Positions 51,424 through 60,322 are shown, numbered from the stretch's first letter. The stretch is 64,000 bases of DNA from an uncultured Verrucomicrobiota bacterium (GCA_937872095.1 CALMNW010000075.1:1-64000), one strand, 5' to 3'. The notes: a model not told the origin generated them from the sequence alone. Made by a program: numbers and translations.

Positions 51424-53013
51424 TCAGTTCAGCTTGATCCAGCCGACGGTGTGGAGGAACGCGATGAGCACGGCGACGGGCGAGATGAAGCGGATGAAGA
51501 TGCCCCAGAGGGACGCGAGCGTGAGCACGTGCACCTGCGAATTGTGCGAGGGGTCGTCTTTGAGCCCGGCAAGGAGGCTCAGCAGGTGGACGTCGCCGAA
51601 GTTGCTGGATCCGTGGCGGATTTCGTCGAGGGCGTGCTTGGTGCCCCAGATCCAGCCGGTGAAAAGAGAAATGAACAGGCCGCCCAGCGGCAGCAGCCAG
51701 TTGGAAGACAGGTTGTCCATGACGTCGAAGAAGGAGCCTTTGACGGATCCGAAGACCTTCAGCAGCAAGGAATGGATCCATTCGAGGCGGGACCAGTCGG
51801 CGACGCTGACGGCGCAGAAAGCGCCGAGCAGGAAGATTGCGCCGCCGAAAACGATGGCCGCGCGATGGCGGGCCCAGCCGCGCTCGTCGACGTAATAGGC
51901 GGTGACGACTTCCAGCAGGCTGATGCCGGAGGTGAGGGCGGCGATCAGCAGGAGAACGAAGAACAGGAACGCCCAGAAGGAACCAAGCGGGATCTGGTGG
52001 AAGACGGTGGGCAACACCTGGAAGACGAGGCCGGGGCCGGCGTCGGGCCCGAAGCCCTGCGCGAAGACGGCGGGAAAGATGGCGAGACCGGCCATGAGGG
52101 CGATGAGGGTGTCGAGCGCGACGACGGACAGCGTGGCGGAAAAGAGGTTTTCCTTGCGGTCGATGTAGCTGCCGTAGGTGATCATGGCGCCCATGCCGAG
52201 GGAGAGCGAGAAGAACGCGTGGCCGAGGGCGATCAGCACGCTGCCGGCGTTGATCTTGGAGAAGTCGGGGGTCAGGTAGAACCGGACGCCGGCCATGGCG
52301 CCGGGCAGGGTCAGGCTGCGGACGATGAGGGCGAGGAGGATGAGGAAAAGCACCGGCATGAGGATTTTCGACCAGCGCTCGATGCCGGACTTGACGCCCT
52401 TGTAGACGATGAGGACGCACAGGGCCATGAAGACGAAATGGCAGCCGACGGCCCAGGCGGGAGAGACGATGAAATGGCCGAAGTGTTCCTTGGCGGCCTC
52501 GACGGTGGCGAAGTCGAGCTGGCCGGTGGCGGCCTTCCAGACGTAGCCGACGGTCCAGCCGGCGACGACGCTGTAGAAGGACAGGATCGTGAAGCCGGCG
52601 ACGACGCCCATGACGCCGACGAGGACCCAGCCGTAGCGGAACACGAGCAGACCGAGCCCGACGAGGATGGCGCCCCAGCCCCAGCAGCGGAAGAGCAGCA
52701 AGAAAATTCCCGCCAACAGCACGCCGAGCCCGACGAGATGGGCCAGCACGGAGGATTTCGGCGCGAGGGCCCGGAACGCGCCGACCGGATTGCGCTGCGT
52801 GTGGCGACCGAGCGCGAATTCGCAGATCATGACCGGCGCGCCGATGACGGCGATGCACAGCAGGTACACCAGCACGAAGGCTCCGCCGCCGTTTTCGCCG
52901 GTGATGTAGGGGAACTTCCAGATGTTGCCCAGTCCGATGGCCGAACCGGCGGCCGCCAGAATGAACCCCCATGCGCCGCTCCACTGTTCCCGGGTTGCCG
53001 AAGTGTTGCTCAT
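51424..53013 (-). CDS. Neurotransmitter:sodium symporter (NSS) family transporter
   Basis: The 529-residue protein has twelve or so membrane helices. It has the family opening 'AGSAIGLGNIWKFPYITGENGGGAFVLVYL' (Gly-rich sodium site; key residues GLGN.WRFPY-like) and 'LGMGAMITYGSYI'. NSS carriers take up amino acids or similar solutes with sodium. The substrate is not clear. AAGGAG lies eight bases before the ATG at 53013. It is followed by the kinase-like gene after 21 bases. Confidence 0.93.
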   Translation of the reverse strand: MSNTSATREQWSGAWGFILAAAGSAIGLGNIWKFPYITGENGGGAFVLVYLLCIAVIGAPVMICEFALGRHTQRNPVGAFRALAPKSSVLAHLVGLGVLLAGIFLLLFRCWGWGAILVGLGLLVFRYGWVLVGVMGVVAGFTILSFYSVVAGWTVGYVWKAATGQLDFATVEAAKEHFGHFIVSPAWAVGCHFVFMALCVLIVYKGVKSGIERWSKILMPVLFLILLALIVRSLTLPGAMAGVRFYLTPDFSKINAGSVLIALGHAFFSLSLGMGAMITYGSYIDRKENLFSATLSVVALDTLIALMAGLAIFPAVFAQGFGPDAGPGLVFQVLPTVFHQIPLGSFWAFLFFVLLLIAALTSGISLLEVVTAYYVDERGWARHRAAIVFGGAIFLLGAFCAVSVADWSRLEWIHSLLLKVFGSVKGSFFDVMDNLSSNWLLPLGGLFISLFTGWIWGTKHALDEIRHGSSNFGDVHLLSLLAGLKDDPSHNSQVHVLTLASLWGIFIRFISPVAVLIAFLHTVGWIKLN

Positions 53014-53237
53014 GGTCCGCACTCCTTGTTGGGGGGAAGGTTAAAGGATGGCGCAGGTCGTCGCAAGCCCGAGATGAAGCTTACGGCGCTATCACGCGAT
53101 TTTAACGCAATTTTGACTTCTGAAAGATTGCGGAACGAAATCGGGGGGGGGTATGGTGTTCTTTCTCGAAGAAACGGCGCCGTCGCCGCGGACGTCGTCC
53201 GCGAAACGCCCGTTCTTCGGCAGACGAGGACCGAGCC

Positions 53238-53624
53238 ATGAACAAACCGAAAAAAGCGCCCCGACCGCCGGGCGGCGATTGGATCCACCTGCGGCGGGTC
53301 GAAACGCAGTGCGTGCTGGGGATGTATCCGCCGGAACGGACGAAAAACCGTCCGGTCTGGATGGACATCTCGCTGGAATGCAACACGCGCAAGGCGGCGA
53401 AATCGGACCGGCTGGAAGACACGCTGGACTACGAGTCGATCGAAGCCGAGGCGGTCGCCGTCGCGAAAAAAGGGAAGTTCCGGCTGGTCGAGGCGTTGGC
53501 GGAGAGCGTGGCGGCGGTCTGCCTGAAACATCCGCAGGTGCGGACCGTGCGCGTGACGGTGGACAAGCCGAAGGCGCTGCCGCTGACCCAAAGCGTGGCC
53601 GTGGAGATCGTGCGGCAAAAATAG
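53238..53624 (+). CDS. folB: Dihydroneopterin aldolase
   Basis: The 128-residue protein is a FolB/FolX-type tunnel-fold enzyme. It has 'DWIHLRRVETQCVLGMYPPERTKNRPV' (the 'G.eR...q' start), 'LEDTLDYESI' and 'FRLVEALAESVAAVCLKHP' (the lysine/glutamate substrate pocket with 'vE.la' motif). It converts dihydroneopterin toward folate. It is preceded by a 224-base gap that I could not assign beyond a possible promoter. It is convergent to a GxxExxY gene. Confidence 0.92.
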   Translation: MNKPKKAPRPPGGDWIHLRRVETQCVLGMYPPERTKNRPVWMDISLECNTRKAAKSDRLEDTLDYESIEAEAVAVAKKGKFRLVEALAESVAAVCLKHPQVRTVRVTVDKPKALPLTQSVAVEIVRQK

Positions 53625-53629
53625 CAGCC

Positions 53630-53663
53630 GTTTTTCTCGCGAAGGCGCAAAGGGCGCCAAGAG
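53630..53663. repeat. Left inverted repeat of the GxxExxY cassette
   Basis: This 34-base element (landmarks TTTTTCTCGCGAAGG and CGCAAAGGGCGCC) is a near reverse complement of the element at 54051-54084. It directly follows the folB stop and abuts the stop of the GxxExxY gene. Confidence 0.75.
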
Positions 53664-54053
53664 TCAAGAGGGGTCGGGAAGACCGTTGACGATGCGGACG
53701 ATCCCGCTTTTCATCGTGGCTTCTCCGAAGTTCAGCAGAAGCCCCAGTTTCTTTCCGGTCGCCCGAAGATAGGTCAACAACTGTTTCTTGTGGGCGTCGT
53801 GCAGCGATTCAATGGATTTCAGCTCCAAAATGACTTTGTCGTCCACGACGATGTCGGCGCGAAACCCTTCGTCGAATCGTCGTCCGCGAAATTCAAATGG
53901 AACGGGAACCTGGCGTTCGACCTTCAAGCCCTTCCTCGCCAGTTCATCCGCCAATAGAATCTCATAAACCGATTCAAGCAGGCCGGGACCCAATTCGCGA
54001 TGGATGGCGATGGCCGCATCCACTACGAACCGGCTGATTTCGTTTTCCGTCAT
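53664..54053 (-). CDS. GxxExxY protein (PD-(D/E)xK nuclease-like)
   Basis: The 129-residue protein has the signature 'GPGLLESVY' and 'GFRADIVVDDKVILELKS', an arrangement of Asp then Glu-x-Lys like PD-(D/E)xK nucleases, followed by 'HKKQLLTYLRATGKKLGLLLNFGE'. It may process nucleic acid but the role of the family is unknown. The start at 54053 lies within the right-hand repeat. The gene is flanked on both sides by inverted CGCAAAG-rich repeats, and it divides folB from ispA. Confidence 0.9.
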   Translation of the reverse strand: MTENEISRFVVDAAIAIHRELGPGLLESVYEILLADELARKGLKVERQVPVPFEFRGRRFDEGFRADIVVDDKVILELKSIESLHDAHKKQLLTYLRATGKKLGLLLNFGEATMKSGIVRIVNGLPDPS

Positions 54054-54084
54054 TCTGGCGTTCTTTGCGTCTTTGCGAGAAAAC
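54051..54084. repeat. Right inverted repeat of the GxxExxY cassette
   Basis: The reverse complement of this element reads GTTTTCTCGCAAAGACGC followed by AAAGAACGCCAGAATG. It matches the left repeat at most positions, with differences mostly G/A. It also contains the start codon of the GxxExxY gene, and ends five bases from the ispA stop. Confidence 0.75.
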
Positions 54085-54088
54085 GGAT

Positions 54089-54970
54089 TTAGTTCTTTCG
54101 GTCGGCGACGTGGCGGGCGAGGGCGGCGAGGGGGGCGGTCTTGCCGGGGAAGTCGGCGAGGGCCGCGAGGGATTCCGCGATCAGGTCGTGCAGCCGCCGT
54201 TGCGCGCCGTCCAGGCCGTAGACGGAAATCGCCGTGGTTTTTTCGCGGGCGGCGTCGGTGCCGACGGCCTTCCCGAGCTGTTCGGCGGTGGCCGTGGCGT
54301 TGAGCAGGTCGTCGGCGATCTGGAAAGCTTCGCCGGCGGCCGCGGCGTAGCGGGTGGCGGCGTCCAGCGCGGCGGCGGGACCGCCGGCGGCGAGGACGCC
54401 CATGCGGCAGGCGCAGACGATCAAGTCGCCGGTCTTGTGCCGCTGGATGAAGCGCAGGCGATCCTCGTCCGGCGGCAGACGTTCGCCGAGCATGTCTTCG
54501 ACCTGGCCGCCGACGACGCCGACGGAACCGGCGGCGGCCGCGAGTTCGCGGACGACGTCCAGAGCGGCGATGGGGGTTTGGGCGGCCAGTTGGAACGCCA
54601 GCGCCTGCAAAGCGTCGCCGGCGAGCAGCGCGGTGGCTTCGCCGTAGACCTTGTGGCAGGTGGGGATGCCGCGGCGGAGGTCGTCGTCGTCCATGCAGGG
54701 CAGATCGTCGTGGATGAGGGTGTAGGTGTGGAGGCACTCGATGGCGGCGGCGGGAAACAAGGCGGCATCGCGGGATGCGCCACAAGCTTCGGCGCAGGCG
54801 GCGCAGAGCAGGGGGCGGAGTCGCTTGCCGCCGGCGAACAGGCCGTGGCGCATCGCGGCATGGAGCGCGGCGGGACGGACGTCCGCCGCCGGCACGAGGC
54901 GGTCGAGTTCGGTTTCGATCCAGTGCGCGCCGTTGGCGAGATAGGTTTTCAGGTCAAACATGGCGGCCAT
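54089..54970 (-). CDS. ispA: Polyprenyl synthetase (farnesyl diphosphate synthase type)
   Basis: The 293-residue protein condenses isoprenoid diphosphates. The first Asp-rich motif is 'HDDLPCMDDDD' (DDxxxxD) and the second is 'IADDLLN', where the usual DDxxD ends in Asn. Also seen are 'GGKRLRPLL' and 'GEAFQIADD'. The DDxxxxD form suggests a short-chain type (C15). Starts at 54970 and 54961 are both possible. It follows the secreted nuclease gene directly. Confidence 0.9.
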   Translation of the reverse strand: MAAMFDLKTYLANGAHWIETELDRLVPAADVRPAALHAAMRHGLFAGGKRLRPLLCAACAEACGASRDAALFPAAAIECLHTYTLIHDDLPCMDDDDLRRGIPTCHKVYGEATALLAGDALQALAFQLAAQTPIAALDVVRELAAAAGSVGVVGGQVEDMLGERLPPDEDRLRFIQRHKTGDLIVCACRMGVLAAGGPAAALDAATRYAAAAGEAFQIADDLLNATATAEQLGKAVGTDAAREKTTAISVYGLDGAQRRLHDLIAESLAALADFPGKTAPLAALARHVADRKN

Positions 54971-54971
54971 T

Positions 54972-55826
54972 TCAGATGCCGAGGTCGGTGAAGCGGGCGA
55001 GGCCTTCGTAGACTTGTCCCGAGGAGGACGTGAAGCGCACCTGCGCCTTGTCGGGGGTCGCCCCCTTTACCACGTGGACCGTCAGGCCCGCCTGCAGCGT
55101 GCCCAGAGGCCGGACGTTGCTCGGGTCGAGGGGATAGAGGTAGATCGGCCGCGCGAGGACGACGTCTTGTTCGGCCACCTCGCGCGGAGCCGTCAGGGCG
55201 GCGAGGGGATTGACGGGGCCGGCGGCCAAGGCCCAGGCGCCGCGCTTTTCCTTCTTGGCTTCGAGTTCGGCCTGGCGCAGGCGGCGCCACCAGGCGTCCT
55301 CCGACCGGTTGTAGGCGTCCAGTTCGCTCAGATCGGTCCCGTTGCCGTAGACGCGGGCAAGGCCGTTGCGCACCAGTTCCGTGCCGAGATCCTGACCGGC
55401 GGCGTTGATCACCATGGCGTAGTCGCGATCTTTGTCGGAACGGCCCAGCGCGTCGGACAGGCGCGAGTGGACGGTGAAGCCGTCCTTGAGGAAGTTTTCG
55501 GTGAAACGGGTGGCTTCCTTGCCGGCCTTGACGACGTCCTTGAGATCGGCGATGCCGAAATAATCGGCCTGTTCCTGGAGCCGCTCGGGCAGGGAGGATT
55601 CGGATTCGGGCGTGTCCGTGAAGTAGAGGCGGAACAGATAGGTCTTCGACTTGATGTTGCCGGCCTTGACGTGGAAGCTGTCGCCGTCGTTCGCGGGGTT
55701 GGGAATCATGCGGCAATCCGTATACTCGCGCCATTTCTTGGCGGCTTCGGCGCCGGTCGGCGCGGCCAGCGCGAACAGGATCGCGGAAAGACACAGATAA
55801 CGGAGGAGGGAAGGGTTCTTTTTCAC
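54972..55826 (-). CDS. Secreted thermonuclease (SNase) family protein
   Basis: The 284-residue protein has a signal peptide (about residues 1-28) and a thermonuclease-like domain with 'NPANDGDSFHV' (Asp metal ligand), 'YLFRLYFTDTPE' (Arg and Asp) and 'LGRSDKDRDYAMVINAAGQDLGTELVRNGLARVYG' features (key parts GRSDKDR, LV..GLA). A C-terminal SH3-like region follows. It likely degrades extracellular nucleic acid. It is translated immediately before ispA. Confidence 0.85.
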   Translation of the reverse strand: MKKNPSLLRYLCLSAILFALAAPTGAEAAKKWREYTDCRMIPNPANDGDSFHVKAGNIKSKTYLFRLYFTDTPESESSLPERLQEQADYFGIADLKDVVKAGKEATRFTENFLKDGFTVHSRLSDALGRSDKDRDYAMVINAAGQDLGTELVRNGLARVYGNGTDLSELDAYNRSEDAWWRRLRQAELEAKKEKRGAWALAAGPVNPLAALTAPREVAEQDVVLARPIYLYPLDPSNVRPLGTLQAGLTVHVVKGATPDKAQVRFTSSSGQVYEGLARFTDLGI

Positions 55827-55877
55827 GGCGGAAGTGTAGGGGAAGCATCCGGAAAGGGAAAAGCAAAAAAGGCGGCG

Positions 55878-55906
55878 TTGACAAGCGGGCGCGCCGCGCT
55901 TTCAAT
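55878..55906 (+). promoter_or_regulatory. Candidate sigma-70 promoter giving a near-leaderless transcript
   Basis: TTGACA (55878-55883) and TTCAAT (55901-55906) are spaced by 17 bases. Transcription would start at about 55913, next to the ATG at 55914, so the mRNA would have little or no leader. The -35 is a perfect match. Confidence 0.5.
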
Positions 55907-55913
55907 GCGCGGC

Positions 55914-57425
55914 ATGAATCGCGCGTGGAAATGGGTGCTCGGATTGGCCGTCGTCGCTGCGCCGTGGCTGGTCGGCCTGTCGGCTCCGTTCCTGTACGAC
56001 GACGTCGGGATGATCGCGGAAAACGCGTATCTGGAAGATCCGGCGAATCTCGGGAACGTGCTGGCCGGCCAGACGCTGGCGGATCCGCAGGTGGTGAACG
56101 GCCGCCGTCCGGCCGTGCTGGCGACCTATTTCATCGATCGGGCGCTCTATGGCCTGCAACCCGCCGGCTGGCGGGCGACGAACCTGCTGCTGCATCTGGG
56201 ATGCGCCGCGTTGCTGGCGGGGCTGTTGCTGCGGTTGACGGGGCGCGTGTATTTCGCGGCCGCCGCGGGAATTCTCTTTGGACTGCATCCGGTGTTGTCG
56301 GAAGCGGTGCATGCGCCGGGCTTTCGCGCCGACGTGCTGTGCCTGTTCTTCGTGCTGGCGTTCCTGCACGGCTTCCTGGCGAAAGGGCCGCGAGCCGCGA
56401 TTTGCCGCAGCGGGGGCCTGCTTGCCCTGGCGCTGGCGCTGTTGGCGAAGGAAACGGCCTTGGTCGCGCCGCTGCTGCTGGGCGCGCTGATGGTTCTGTT
56501 TCCTTCGGCGGTTTCCGGCGGCCGCCGGTCCAAGGGAATTTGGTTGGCGGGAGCGTGCGGACTGGCCGCGGCGTTTTTCGCGCTCTGGGCGCTGCTGCCG
56601 GTGGATCTGCAGGCGGCGGGCGGCGCGTGGAACGGCGAATCGCTGCGGTTCCCCGCAACGCTGTATTCGGCGCCGGCGCTGTGGGCGCGTTCGCTGCGCC
56701 TGTTGCTGGTGCCGTGGCCGCTGAACGTGACGCCCGGATTCGCGCCGGTGACGGCGCCGGCGTCGCTGCGTTCGCTGTGGGGCATGGTCTGGCTGGCGCT
56801 GGCAGCGGTCGGCGCGTGGAAGGCGCGCCGCGCCGCGCCGGAATTGGCGCTGGGACTGGTCTGGATGCTGGCGTTCTTCGCTCCGGTCTCGAATCTGTGG
56901 CCGTTGCTGCATCCGGTGGCGGACCGCTATCTCTATCCGCTCGCGCCGGGATTCGCGGTGCTGGCGGCTTGGATCTTGTCGCACCAGTCGCGCCGGGGAC
57001 GTACGCTGGGCCTGGCGTCGCTGGCCGCGATCTATGCGTTGCTGCTGGCGCTGCGCCTCGGCCAGTGGGAATCGGCGGAGAAGCTGTGGACGGCGGCGTA
57101 TTTCCAGAATCCGAAGAGCGCAACGGCGGCGACGTGGCTGGGCCTGCTGCGCGACAAGGCGGGCGACGCGGACGGTGCCCGCGAATTCTACCGCGCCGCG
57201 ACCGAGGCGAATCCGCAGGCGATCGCGGCATGGGCCAACTGGGGCATTTTGGAAAGCCGGGCGGGACAATGGGACGAAGCGGAACGCCTGCTGCGGCGCG
57301 TGGTGGAACTGCGGCCGGACGAAGGCAAGGGCTGGCGCGATCTGGGCGTTTGCCTCGAAGCGCAGGGTCGGCCGGAGGAAGCGGCCGCGGCGGCGGCACG
57401 GGCCGCCGAACGGGCGAAACCTTAG
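55914..57425 (+). CDS. Membrane GT-C-like protein with C-terminal TPRs (TMTC type)
   Basis: The 503-residue protein has about ten membrane helices. Its first loop contains 'FLYDDVGMIAENAYLEDPANL' and the DD of GT-C glycosyltransferases. Also seen are 'RPAVLATYFIDRALYGLQPAGWRATNLLLH' and 'DRYLYPLAPGFAVLAAWIL'. Two to three TPR units follow at the C-terminus. The layout matches TMTC-like proteins that transfer mannose to proteins. I start at the ATG at 55914; an ATG three codons upstream is possible. It is divergent from the nuclease gene. Confidence 0.82.
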   Translation: MNRAWKWVLGLAVVAAPWLVGLSAPFLYDDVGMIAENAYLEDPANLGNVLAGQTLADPQVVNGRRPAVLATYFIDRALYGLQPAGWRATNLLLHLGCAALLAGLLLRLTGRVYFAAAAGILFGLHPVLSEAVHAPGFRADVLCLFFVLAFLHGFLAKGPRAAICRSGGLLALALALLAKETALVAPLLLGALMVLFPSAVSGGRRSKGIWLAGACGLAAAFFALWALLPVDLQAAGGAWNGESLRFPATLYSAPALWARSLRLLLVPWPLNVTPGFAPVTAPASLRSLWGMVWLALAAVGAWKARRAAPELALGLVWMLAFFAPVSNLWPLLHPVADRYLYPLAPGFAVLAAWILSHQSRRGRTLGLASLAAIYALLLALRLGQWESAEKLWTAAYFQNPKSATAATWLGLLRDKAGDADGAREFYRAATEANPQAIAAWANWGILESRAGQWDEAERLLRRVVELRPDEGKGWRDLGVCLEAQGRPEEAAAAAARAAERAKP

Positions 57426-57904
57426 GGCAGCGCGAAGCCCTGGCGGGCGAACGCTTCGCGGGCCGGCTCCGATGCCAGAAACTCGAGGAACGCCATCGCC
57501 TGCAGGCGATTCGGGGCGTCGCGCAGCACGGCGGCGGAGGTGTACTGGATTTCGGGGGTTTCACCTTCCTCGGGCGGTTCGGAAGGGGGCACGACGAGGA
57601 CGTTGCGCTTGAGGGCGACGTCGACCAGGCCCTTTTCCACGACGAGCTGCATGTCGCTTTCGGTGGCGGGGAAGAACACGTCGGCTTTGGCGCCGCGGAT
57701 GATCTTTTCGGCCAGCGCCGTGGAATTTCCGGAGGTCGTGCCGACTTCGAAACCGGTTTGTTGGGCGAACAGCCGGGTGATTTCTCCGAGCGCGGGCTGG
57801 AAATCGCGGGACGCGAAGACGCGGAGTTCCTCGGCGGCGGCGGCGCCAACGGTGCCGGCCAGCAGAACCAGCGAGACCAAAATGAAGAAGAATCGGTTTT
57901 TCAT
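57422..57904 (-). CDS. ModA-like molybdate-binding protein lacking its middle part
   Basis: The 160-residue protein has a signal peptide (about residues 1-24). It has the N-terminal lobe of ModA ('LRVFASRDFQPALGEITRLFAQQTGFEV', 'SGNSTALAEKIIRGAKADVFFPA'), then after 'VALKRNVLVVPP' jumps to the C-terminal part ('AAVLRDAPNRLQAMAFLEFLASEPAREAF'). Typical ModA is about 250 residues, so roughly 90 in the middle are missing. No stop or frameshift marks the join. No modB or modC is nearby. It overlaps the previous plus-strand gene by four bases. Confidence 0.75.
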   Translation of the reverse strand: MKNRFFFILVSLVLLAGTVGAAAAEELRVFASRDFQPALGEITRLFAQQTGFEVGTTSGNSTALAEKIIRGAKADVFFPATESDMQLVVEKGLVDVALKRNVLVVPPSEPPEEGETPEIQYTSAAVLRDAPNRLQAMAFLEFLASEPAREAFARQGFALP

Positions 57905-57983
57905 GGGGTGGGTTTCCTTCCCGCAGGATCGAAAACGCGCACATTCAAGGGAACCGCGTCCGATTTGTCAATGCAAGACGGGC

Positions 57984-58742
57984 CTATTGGAAGTCCACGA
58001 GGCCGGCTTCGCGCAGGCTGACGTAGGGCGCCGGATGCGGCTTTTTGCCGCCGATGACGATGTGGTCGAGCAGCTGGATGCCGACGATTTTGCCGGTTTC
58101 GACGAGTTGGCGGGTGGCGCGGACGTCTTCGGCGGAGGGCGTCGGATCGCCGGACGGATGGTTGTGGGCGACGATGATCGCCGCCGCCGCCATGCGGATG
58201 GCTTCGCGGAACACTTCGCGCGGGTGGGCGAAGCTGGCGTCGAGGATGCCTTTCGTGACGGCTTCGGGCGCGCGGCGGAGGCGGTATTTCTGATCCAGCA
58301 TGAGCACCCAGAACGTTTCCTGGTCGAGCTGGGCGGTTTCCTTCCGCAACAGGCCCAGCACGTGCGCCGGCTCGCGGATCAGCGGCAGGGCTTCGTTGCG
58401 CTCGCCGGCGGCGCGGCGGCCCAGCTCGAGCGCGGCCCGCAATTCCAGGATCTTGACGGGACCCAGGCCCTTGATGCCCAGCGCGAGCAGTTCGTCGTGG
58501 TGGGCGGCGGCGAGGCGCGCGAGCGAGCCCTGGTGGCGGTCGAGCACCTGGCGGGCGAGGTCGATCACGCTTTGCCCGCGGGTGCCCGCCCGCAAGAGGA
58601 TGGCGACCAGGATTTCGTCGGGTACGTTCTGGATGCCCGCCTCCAGCGCCAGCTCGCGCGGCCGCCGGTGCCCCGGCAGGTCCTTGATGCGCGAAAGCGA
58701 AATCTCGTAGGGGCCGGCCGATTCCTTCACGGGGTGCTTCAT
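57984..58742 (-). CDS. radC: RadC/JAB-domain DNA-repair-associated protein
   Basis: The 252-residue protein has an N-terminal helix-hairpin-helix-like part ('[23 protein letters not shown]') and a RadC/JAMM-type domain with '[45 protein letters not shown]' landmarks ([10 protein letters not shown] is the metal motif). RadC proteins are widespread, and the repair role is not proven. The start is the ATG at 58742. It diverges from icd across the 58.8-kb repeat cluster. Confidence 0.93.
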   Translation of the reverse strand: MKHPVKESAGPYEISLSRIKDLPGHRRPRELALEAGIQNVPDEILVAILLRAGTRGQSVIDLARQVLDRHQGSLARLAAAHHDELLALGIKGLGPVKILELRAALELGRRAAGERNEALPLIREPAHVLGLLRKETAQLDQETFWVLMLDQKYRLRRAPEAVTKGILDASFAHPREVFREAIRMAAAAIIVAHNHPSGDPTPSAEDVRATRQLVETGKIVGIQLLDHIVIGGKKPHPAPYVSLREAGLVDFQ

Positions 58743-58830
58743 GGCACAAAGAATAGGCGGGTGCCGGCCGCTTGAACAGCCCAAAGCGCCGCTTTCGGCG
58801 CGCCTGCCGCCGCCGCGGTTTGTTTTGACC

Positions 58831-58904
58831 TTTTTTCCACAGTGTGGAAAAGTCTCGGCGCGTTTTTCCACCGTATGGAAACCTTTTTTCCACGGCATGG
58901 AAAA
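58831..58904. repeat. Three TTTTTCCAC/GTGGAAAA palindromic repeats ahead of icd
   Basis: Palindromes lie at 58831-58851, 58863-58881 and 58884-58904, with arms TTTTTTCCAC and GTGGAAAA (and variants). They sit in the divergent gap between radC and icd, ending 25 bases before the icd start. They match the family at 0.05, 29.5 and 38.2 kb. Confidence 0.85.
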
Positions 58905-58929
58905 TTCCGATTTGAAAGGACGGCGAGAG

Positions 58930-60192
58930 ATGAGCGACAGCAAGATCCAGGTGCCCGCGGACGGGCAGAAAATCGCGATGGGCCCGGACGGGCGCCTGCA
59001 GGTGCCGGACCGGCCGATTTTGCCCTTCATCGAGGGCGACGGCACGGGGCCGGACATCACTCGCGCGGCGATGACCGTTTGGGACGCGGCGGTGGCAAAG
59101 GCCTACGGCGGCAAGCGCAAAGTCGCCTGGATGGAAATCTACGCGGGCGAGAAGGCGAACGAAGTCTACGGCCCGAACACCTGGCTGCCGGCGGAAACGC
59201 TCGCGGCCTGCCGCGATTATCTCGTTTCCATCAAGGGCCCGCTGACGACGCCCGTGGGCGGCGGCATCCGCAGCCTGAACGTGGCCCTGCGGCAGGAACT
59301 GGATCTCTACGTCTGCCTGCGGCCGGTGCGCTGGTTCGAAGGCGTGCCCAGCCCCGTGAAGCATCCGGAAAAGACCGACATGGTCATCTTCCGCGAGAAC
59401 GCCGAAGACATCTACGCCGGCATCGAATGGGCGGCGGGGACGCCGGAAGTGAAGAAGGTCGTCGATTTCCTGCAAAAGGACATGGGCGTGAAGAAAATCC
59501 GCTTCCCGGGCAGCTCGGGCATCGGCATCAAGCCGGTGTCGGAAGAGGGCACCCGGCGCCTCGTGCGGGCGGCGATCCGCTATGCGATCGAGAACGGTCG
59601 CCGGAGCGTGACCTTGGTGCACAAGGGCAACATCATGAAGTTCACGGAAGGCGCGTTCCGCGATTGGGGCTACGCGACGGCGCGCGACGAGTTCGGCGCG
59701 AAGCCGCTGGACGGCGGACCGTGGCACGAGATCGCCGATCCGGTGACCGGCCGGAAGATCGTGGTGAAGGACTGCATCGCCGACGCCTTCCTGCAGCAGA
59801 TCCTGACGCGTCCGGCGGAATACGACGTGATCGCGACCCTGAACCTGAACGGCGACTACGTGTCCGACGCCTTGGCGGCCTGCGTGGGCGGCATCGGCAT
59901 CGCGCCGGGCGCCAACGTCAACTACGACAGCGGCTGCGCGGTCTTCGAGGCCACGCACGGCACCGCGCCGAAGTACGCGAATCTGGACAAGGTGAATCCG
60001 GGCTCCCTGATCCTGTCGGGCGAAATGATGTTCCGCTATCTCGGCTGGACCGAGGCGGCCGACCTGATCGTCCGGGGCGTGGAAAAGGCCATCGCGCAAA
60101 AGACGGTGACCTACGACTTCGCCCGGCTGATGGACGGCGCGAAGGAAGTGAAATGTTCCGAGTTCGGCGCGGCCATCGCCGCGAACATGTGA
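58930..60192 (+). CDS. icd: NADP-dependent isocitrate dehydrogenase
   Basis: The 420-residue enzyme converts isocitrate to 2-oxoglutarate in the TCA cycle. It has '[18 protein letters not shown]', '[31 protein letters not shown]', '[14 protein letters not shown]' and '[21 protein letters not shown]' landmarks (the Ser of 'GGGIRSLN' is the phosphorylation site in enterobacterial Icd). AAAGGA lies about 10 bases upstream of the ATG. The gene follows a palindromic repeat cluster, and an inverted repeat comes after it. The bacterial NADP-type pattern is clear. Confidence 0.95.
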   Translation: MSDSKIQVPADGQKIAMGPDGRLQVPDRPILPFIEGDGTGPDITRAAMTVWDAAVAKAYGGKRKVAWMEIYAGEKANEVYGPNTWLPAETLAACRDYLVSIKGPLTTPVGGGIRSLNVALRQELDLYVCLRPVRWFEGVPSPVKHPEKTDMVIFRENAEDIYAGIEWAAGTPEVKKVVDFLQKDMGVKKIRFPGSSGIGIKPVSEEGTRRLVRAAIRYAIENGRRSVTLVHKGNIMKFTEGAFRDWGYATARDEFGAKPLDGGPWHEIADPVTGRKIVVKDCIADAFLQQILTRPAEYDVIATLNLNGDYVSDALAACVGGIGIAPGANVNYDSGCAVFEATHGTAPKYANLDKVNPGSLILSGEMMFRYLGWTEAADLIVRGVEKAIAQKTVTYDFARLMDGAKEVKCSEFGAAIAANM

Positions 60193-60214
60193 GCGCGGAG
60201 CCAGAACAGCCATT

Positions 60215-60322
60215 TAGCAGGAAAACAGGAATGAGACAGGAAAACAGGATAAATCAGGATCGGCAGACGGAAAGATTCCGGGGTTCTTTCCTGTTTTCCT
60301 GATGTTTCCTGTTTTCCTGCTA
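60215..60322. repeat. Long imperfect inverted repeat built from GGAAAACAGGA units
   Basis: Left arm 60215-60250 (TAGCAGGAAAACAGGA, then CAGGAAAACAGG) pairs with right arm 60288-60322 (CCTGTTTTCCTG, then TCCTGTTTTCCTGCTA), with one short mismatch per arm. The loop is about 37 bases. It fills the gap between icd and proS, and could be a hairpin that ends icd or affects proS. Confidence 0.8.

Noticed and set aside
50632-53241. 869-codon plus-strand frame opposite the NSS symporter
   Set aside because: It is very acidic low-complexity sequence created by reading the transporter codons backwards; no ribosome site or motif.
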